A stretch of DNA of 64,000 nucleotides from Adonisia turfae CCMR0081 (GTDB lineage: Bacteria > Cyanobacteriota > Cyanobacteriia > Phormidesmidales > Phormidesmidaceae), in NCBI RefSeq assembly GCF_011009555.1, contig NZ_QXHD01000004.1, positions 1,454,047 to 1,518,046 on the forward strand, read 5' to 3'. The translations under genes and the position numbers were made by a program. Each line of letters begins with the position of its first letter. The stretch's first letter is position 1. A model generated the notes under the pieces. That model saw only the letters and a list, made by a program, of their open reading frames with translations. It made no database searches and was not told the DNA's origin. Below, piece after piece: positions 59,551 through 64,000 of the stretch.

Positions 59551-60759
59551 GTGAGTACTTTAAGAATAACTGAGCTAAATCCAGAAATCTCATTTCTACT
59601 AAAATGCGCCAGAGTATATCTGAATATTGATGACCCGTGCGAGATTAACCAGCTAATCCAACAAACCAGCTTAAACTGGGATGAAGTCATTAAAATGGCG
59701 CAGGTTCATAGGGTATTGCCCATACTCCATAAGACTCTTACTCTAGTATCCCCACAGGAACTGCCAGATTTTGTCCTGCCAAAGTTACATCAACTACACT
59801 TTAAAAATATTAAACGTAACTTTTTTCTATTACAAGAGCTCATTAGATTTTTAGATATCCTAAAAAAGCATCAGATTGATGCAATTACATTTAAGGGGCC
59901 AATGACCGCAATGGTTGCCTATGGCGATTTATCATTGCGCACCTTCTATGATCTAGATTTACTAGTACATTCCCATGATTTTTTTAAACTTAGAGATATT
60001 GCCAAAAATCATGGTTATACGTGTGATTTGTTGATGGCGAAAGAAGAAAGAGAGTGTTTGACTAAACTTAGCTTTCAAGACCAAGAACTATATTTCAACT
60101 CACAAAAAGAGTATAGTTTAGTGAATGCCAAAAATCGTATTTTTCTTGATATTCATCAAGGAGTTTTATCTAAGCAATTCTCCCCATTATTTAACACTCA
60201 ATGGATTTGGGAGCACACTCAGCAGGTTAAAATCGGAGGACATCAAGTCTTAGGTTTGACACCAGAGGTTCAGATACTTGTGTTATGCGCACAAGGTGTT
60301 GAAGATTGCTGGAATCATCTAGGTAAGCTTTTTGATGTTGCAATCTTGATCAAGAACCACCCTGATTTAGATTGGGATCAGCTAGTGAAACTATCAAAGC
60401 AGATGGATGTGCTTCCTAGGCTTTTATTGGGACTGTGTTTGATTCGTCAACTATATGGGTTCACTTTGCCCGACCAGATTGAACAGCCGTTGCAGAATTG
60501 TACCTTTATTCAAAAACTTGCTGAGGCATTACAACGACAAATAATACTAAAGAGTAATATAAATTCTAAGTCAAAGTTAGATCTTCTCAACGCTGCATAT
60601 CAACTGCGGCTTATGAGCCAGTGGAAAAATCGTATTAAATTTATCCTAACGCTTATGCAGCCGACTCTTGCAGATATCGCTACAGTATCGCTGCCTAAAT
60701 CTTTATTCTTTATATATTATTTATTGCGACCCTTCCGGGTGATGCAACTTAGCAAATAA
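59551..60759 (+). CDS. Nucleotidyltransferase family protein (NTP_transf_5-like)
   Basis: A 402-aa protein with a nucleotidyltransferase-like core: LLQELIRFLDILKKHQIDAI, FKGPMTAMVAYGDLSLRTFYDLDLLVH (the DxD metal site in YDLDLLVH), and INQLIQQTSLNWDEVIKMAQ toward the N-terminus. It belongs to the group (PF14907-like) found in several lasso clusters, where its target is not known. It starts at a GTG 44 nt after the exporter, in the same operon. The C-terminal part, hydrophobic and Leu-rich, may contact the membrane. Confidence 0.8.
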   Translation: MSTLRITELNPEISFLLKCARVYLNIDDPCEINQLIQQTSLNWDEVIKMAQVHRVLPILHKTLTLVSPQELPDFVLPKLHQLHFKNIKRNFFLLQELIRFLDILKKHQIDAITFKGPMTAMVAYGDLSLRTFYDLDLLVHSHDFFKLRDIAKNHGYTCDLLMAKEERECLTKLSFQDQELYFNSQKEYSLVNAKNRIFLDIHQGVLSKQFSPLFNTQWIWEHTQQVKIGGHQVLGLTPEVQILVLCAQGVEDCWNHLGKLFDVAILIKNHPDLDWDQLVKLSKQMDVLPRLLLGLCLIRQLYGFTLPDQIEQPLQNCTFIQKLAEALQRQIILKSNINSKSKLDLLNAAYQLRLMSQWKNRIKFILTLMQPTLADIATVSLPKSLFFIYYLLRPFRVMQLSK

Positions 60760-61105
60760 TGGCCATACGGACATGCCAACGTAGAAAAATGTCAGGAACT
60801 TTACGGATAGCTCCTTATGACCAGAGAAAATAATTAATACGTTATGCCTATTTCTTGATTAGTAAGACTATCGCTTTTGTTGCGATTAAACAAAGGAGGC
60901 AATCGAGAGGTGACAGACAAACTTTATAGAGACTAGTTTACCACATTTGAAGATTTATCTTCCCATTGCTCCTGCTTAGATTCCGAGATAATGCCCACTC
61001 TCATGTATGGGGACAACGGATATATCATTCGTTAGTATCGCTTTAATATTAAGACCTAAGCGCCTAACTTATGTTCCGACACCACTTGATTTATTCTTTT
61101 TTGCC

Positions 61106-61732
61106 ATGACAAGCCTTCCTAGACCCTTTCCTTCTAAAGCTAATCAAACAGATGTTGGCCAAAATCCACAGATGCCTGCTGCTAAGAATATTTGTTTAGT
61201 TGTTGGTTTTACCTGTTTGCTGGGATTTTTAGTTGACATGTTGGTGTTGGCTACACCGCTCAATGTCTTTGCTTTAGAATGGCGTATCAATGTGATGCAA
61301 CAGGTTGGAGATCGCAGTATTGTATTGCTGCTGGCAGTTGGGATGCTGCTATTTGCCACTTTTGAACAGCGCCAGTTAAAACGTTCATTGGGGTATGCTT
61401 GTCTAGCTTTAGGAGTTGCCTTTGTCTTGTCCTGTGGTGTAGTAATCCGGGATAACTTGGTCTTTCAAAAACAGGCTTTGCAAAATATCAACAATCAGGA
61501 ACAACAGATCCAGACGCAGATTGAACAGGTCCAAGCTGGTGGCAGCCTACCGGAAAACGTGACTCTTGAGCAATTACAGCAAGCGTCTCAACAATTGTCG
61601 AGTCAGGCTCAAGCCCTCAAGCAAAATGCTCGTCAGGGTATTACTAAAAATAGTGTGGCCAGCCTCGGTAATCTTATAGCAGTCGGACTAGGGCTGGTAG
61701 GATTAGGTCGCCTGGGCATTAAGCGTGGATAA
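61106..61732 (+). CDS. HpsJ-like protein
   Basis: A 208-aa membrane protein resembling HpsJ of the cyanobacterial hormogonium polysaccharide (hps) locus. NICLVVGFTCLLGFLVDMLVL is the first membrane helix, followed by ERQ-type positive residues, further helices (IVLLLAVGMLLFATFEQRQL and LGYACLALGVAFVLSCGVVI), a coiled coil (QNINNQEQQIQTQIEQVQ, LQQASQQLSSQAQALKQNAR), and a final helix (NLIAVGLGLVGLGRLGIKRG). The ATG at 61106 is preferred; an upstream extension (to 61007) is not conserved-looking. Role in polysaccharide secretion is inferred from the family. Confidence 0.75.
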   Translation: MTSLPRPFPSKANQTDVGQNPQMPAAKNICLVVGFTCLLGFLVDMLVLATPLNVFALEWRINVMQQVGDRSIVLLLAVGMLLFATFEQRQLKRSLGYACLALGVAFVLSCGVVIRDNLVFQKQALQNINNQEQQIQTQIEQVQAGGSLPENVTLEQLQQASQQLSSQAQALKQNARQGITKNSVASLGNLIAVGLGLVGLGRLGIKRG

Positions 61733-62358
61733 GTCTGGTTGATATTGATACAGCTGATCGTTCAATAGCTATTATCATCAAATAACTGAATAGTCATTGA
61801 GTCCCTGTTAACTGCTAGGTGAGAGTTGATAGGGGCTTCTTATTTTAGGACTATTGTATAGCCAATAGTTTTTGGTCAATCCTAAGGAGAATGCTGGACG
61901 ACGTTGAGTCTGATAGTAAGCGAGATTTTTTGTGTGGATATAGCACATCAGACAGCTTTCTCTTCTCCTTTCCTATTGCCCTAAATATCTCTATTATTGC
62001 TCCTTATTTTTGTACGATTTTCTGGATATCCTCGTCAAATCCTGGGGTTCTTTCTTTATTAAAGGAGACTCCGGGGATCGATGTTTAACTAATTAAAGTG
62101 TCACCAATTGAGGATATCTCAGCTTCATAGGGCAGAAAATGTATTCAAGAAAGCTTGATAAAGCTTTTTCCTTGATTCTTGCATATGCTTTAAAGTCTTA
62201 TGGTGCATATGCATGAGGTGTTCCTGTTTCTTGTGCGATTCTGACAAATACTCCAGTTGAATTCAAGTGGGCAACTTAGTTCAACGAGGCTGGAGTTATA
62301 GGGTTAAATTGGGCTCTACCGATACATTTTTCAAGCAAACATTTTTCCCTACAAAATC
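61733..62358. other. Intergenic region before the second PTPA-CTERM gene
   Basis: About 630 bases. Contains an imperfect hairpin (AAAGCTT...AAAGCTTTTT near 62150-62172) and the repeated element GCATATGC (near 62182 and 62205). A 65-codon frame at 61891 is a hydrophobic chance frame. Probably promoter sequence for the gene at 62359. Confidence 0.4.
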
Positions 62359-63036
62359 ATGCAAAAATACATTCTAACAGGTGCCCTGTTTGCAAGTACT
62401 TTAGCTGCAAGTTTTCTGGCACAAGCTGATTCCGCAAACGCTGCTTCTATTACATATAACTTCAGAAGATTTGACGTACCGCTTCTAATTGATGTTGCAC
62501 CATCCAGTTTTACAGTTGATGGTCTAACTGTAGATGTAAGTGGTAATGGTGTCGTCACTCAGACTGCTGACGGTTTGGGTTTGGCCAGGGTCCTAAGCGT
62601 TGCTCCTCCTGAACAGGTGGATGGCCTTGCCTTAAACGGTCCAGACTTCCTGGATTTTGACTTTGGTAGTCGGTTTGTAAACATTGTCTCTGCTACGTTC
62701 CGACGTGTTGGTACCAATGTGCCTATTGATGAGGTAGGTGAAGTTGGTAACGATGACTTTAGTCTGGCGGTTGACGGTAACTCTGTTATCGAGATCGCTG
62801 ATATCCCTGGTGGTAATGGCCTTGACTCCGGTATAGGCACCTTTGACTTTACGCCCCTACTATTGCCTAGTGGTAATGTTTGGAGATTTAGTGCTCCTGA
62901 GCTGGATGATGACTACACCATTGCCAGTTTGACGGTCACTAGTGAAGAAATTCCCACTCCAGCTGTGTTGCCTGGTTTGATTGGTATGGGTGTTGCCTTT
63001 ATGCGCAAGCGACGTGGTGAAGCCGCTGATGCCTAA
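62359..63036 (+). CDS. PTPA-CTERM secreted protein
   Basis: A 225-aa exported protein with a signal peptide (MQKYILTGALFASTLAASFL, then AQADSANA). The mature region, beta-rich with many Asp/Gly/Val (FRRFDVPLLIDVAPSSFTVD, LNGPDFLDFDFGSRF, VDGNSVIEIADIPGG), resembles the generic extracellular PEP-CTERM family. The tail PTPAVLPGLIGMGVAFMRKR is a PTPA-CTERM sorting signal nearly identical to that at 49339-49860. It converges with the exosortase gene, whose product is the likely sorting enzyme. Confidence 0.85.
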   Translation: MQKYILTGALFASTLAASFLAQADSANAASITYNFRRFDVPLLIDVAPSSFTVDGLTVDVSGNGVVTQTADGLGLARVLSVAPPEQVDGLALNGPDFLDFDFGSRFVNIVSATFRRVGTNVPIDEVGEVGNDDFSLAVDGNSVIEIADIPGGNGLDSGIGTFDFTPLLLPSGNVWRFSAPELDDDYTIASLTVTSEEIPTPAVLPGLIGMGVAFMRKRRGEAADA

Positions 63037-63202
63037 TGGGTCTACGGTAGTCTTTAAGAGCTAATGGTTTAGTTGTGGTTGACTGAAAACCGTTGCTTAA
63101 AGATGCGTAGAAAAGGGTAAGCGTCCCCTATATGAAGCTGTTGGTATGACTTCTTCAAAGTGATAGGGAACGCTGGCCGAGATAGTTGACTAAGCGAAGT
63201 CG

Positions 63203-63247
63203 AAAAAAGAGATAGGCTCTAGTTCTTCTACAGTCTATCTCTTTTAA
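63203..63247. terminator. Bidirectional terminator between convergent genes
   Basis: AAAAGAGATAG (63205-63215) and CTATCTCTTTT (63235-63245) form a stem with A and T flanks on both sides, suited to end both the PTPA-CTERM (plus) and exosortase (minus) transcripts. A second hairpin with arms GCGTCCCCTAT (~63121) and ATAGGGAACGC (~63163) lies upstream. Confidence 0.75.
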
Positions 63248-63311
63248 GGTTTATGAATAACGTGTTTGGGGCAAATGCTTTGGATGGCCTGGCTGAGACT
63301 GCTATGATTTT

Positions 63312-64000
63312 TTATCCGCTCATCTGTCGAGACTGAGACTTCATTAGTGCCTCAACAATATAGTAATAAGCCGTAAACAAAACGCCCGAGAAAATTTGAC
63401 CACCCCAAAAACCATGCCAGAATTTAAACCACTCTGGTCCCCAATACACATGGGCAATGGTTACCAACATGAGTCTGGGCACATTAGCGATCATGGCAAT
63501 GATTGCAGCAGCGATAATTAACAGCACCATTTGACGGCGATCTTGTTTGTACAACAACCCCATAAATAAACCTGCTGCGGCAATGGTAATTGCCATATCT
63601 AACCCATTACACCCCCAACCTACTTCCACAGCTCCTTCAGGAAATGTGATAAAGATGCCCTGCTGCGTTGCTGGGAATCCAATCCACTGCATTGATTGTG
63701 TGCCTGCCCAGGCCATAACTTTCTCTAATCCTTGATCAGGAACGAAAAAGTCCCACAGCCCCCGAGAAATAATGCCAATGCGAGGATATACGGTTAAACC
63801 AATAAAAAAGGTTGGCAGCATAAACTTGTTAAAGACTTTAAGCCCCCAGGTACTACAGGCCATACCGATAATAATAAGTAGCCACAATAACGCTTGGGGC
63901 CACATGGCAAATCGACAAAATGGGAATACAACTATGCCGACAACAATTAATAAATAGCCTAAAGCTCGATCTTCTTCCGATGCTTTTAAGGTGCTAAACA
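63312..64000 (-). CDS. Exosortase (cyanoexosortase family), N-terminus outside the window
   Basis: A polytopic membrane peptidase of the exosortase type; the visible ~229 residues continue in frame to the window edge (SEEDRALGYLLIVVGIVVFP), so the start is not in view. The catalytic Cys is in EVGWGCNGLDMAITIAAAGL, the Arg in IANVPRLMLVTIAHVYWG, and the His in FWHGFWGGQIFSGVLFTAYY, in the order Cys-Arg-His that defines exosortases. These enzymes cleave PEP-CTERM-like tails during export. The PTPA-CTERM gene next to it, and the one at 49339, are likely substrates. Confidence 0.85.
   Translation of the reverse strand, partial: FSTLKASEEDRALGYLLIVVGIVVFPFCRFAMWPQALLWLLIIIGMACSTWGLKVFNKFMLPTFFIGLTVYPRIGIISRGLWDFFVPDQGLEKVMAWAGTQSMQWIGFPATQQGIFITFPEGAVEVGWGCNGLDMAITIAAAGLFMGLLYKQDRRQMVLLIIAAAIIAMIANVPRLMLVTIAHVYWGPEWFKFWHGFWGGQIFSGVLFTAYYYIVEALMKSQSRQMSG

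Noticed and set aside
61891-62088. 65-codon hydrophobic frame
   Set aside because: AT-rich chance frame without RBS or recognisable sequence.
1-64000. tRNA or rRNA genes
   Set aside because: No cloverleaf-type GTTCRANNC patterns in a suitable context and no rRNA-like segments were recognised on either strand.

Overview
The window looks like chromosomal DNA of a filamentous or biofilm-forming cyanobacterium of the Leptolyngbya type. The evidence is many HIP1 octamers (GCGATCGC), cyanobacterial Pho-box arrays, an HpsJ-like protein, two proteins with the PTPA-CTERM tail, an exosortase, and many cyanobacterial conserved hypotheticals. I found no rRNA or tRNA gene. Function and family calls come from reading motifs by eye; no database search was run.

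Layout. 1-3078: one end of a large CRISPR array (42 complete 37-nt repeats plus a partial one, no cas genes in view). 3.1-6.7 kb: membrane and hypothetical genes plus a highly structured non-coding element (4437-4760) that may be a stand-alone HEARO/omega-RNA-like element. 6.7-13.5 kb: an ECF sigma factor with two cupin (ChrR-like) anti-sigma paralogues, divergent from a DUF4331 / TPR / HupE gene row. 13.6-23.7 kb: a RidA gene, pdxJ, and a C-P lyase locus on the minus strand (phnG-phnH-GNAT-phnI-J-K-L, then phnM, a PhnZ-like HD protein and a metallophosphoesterase), interrupted by one plus-strand PD-(D/E)XK-like gene.

24-38 kb: housekeeping and accessory genes (fasciclin, MscS, DUF805, flippase, ADP-ribosylglycohydrolase, a MarR/thiol-oxidoreductase operon with an operator, dipeptidase, DUF6714, RDD). 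At 37.1-38.9 kb an AAA ATPase / TOPRIM pair resembles split OLD-type defence modules. At 38.97-42.4 kb two plus-strand genes, a purple-bacterial-type bchE and a YcaQ-like glycosylase, are each preceded by an integron attC-like site. The first site has textbook geometry, so this appears to be a small integrase-less cassette cluster.

44-49 kb: the phosphonate uptake locus (PhnF-like GntR regulator, phnC, phnD, phnE) beside the decayed remnant of a phosphodiesterase gene. Shared operators of the form GTCTANAC and 11-bp-periodic Pho boxes link this locus with the C-P lyase locus 20-30 kb away: import by PhnCDE, cleavage by PhnGHIJKLM, with likely control by both PhnF and phosphate starvation (SphR/PhoB).

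49-64 kb: a cell-surface and peptide region. It holds a PTPA-CTERM protein, a coiled-coil membrane protein, a sugar transferase, a lasso-peptide cluster (PqqD-like RRE, B2 protease, Asn-synthetase-like cyclase, precursor, HPr-kinase-like protein, ABC exporter, nucleotidyltransferase-like protein), HpsJ, a second PTPA-CTERM protein, and an exosortase that runs off the right edge. The precursor has a canonical leader but an unusually long, acidic core.
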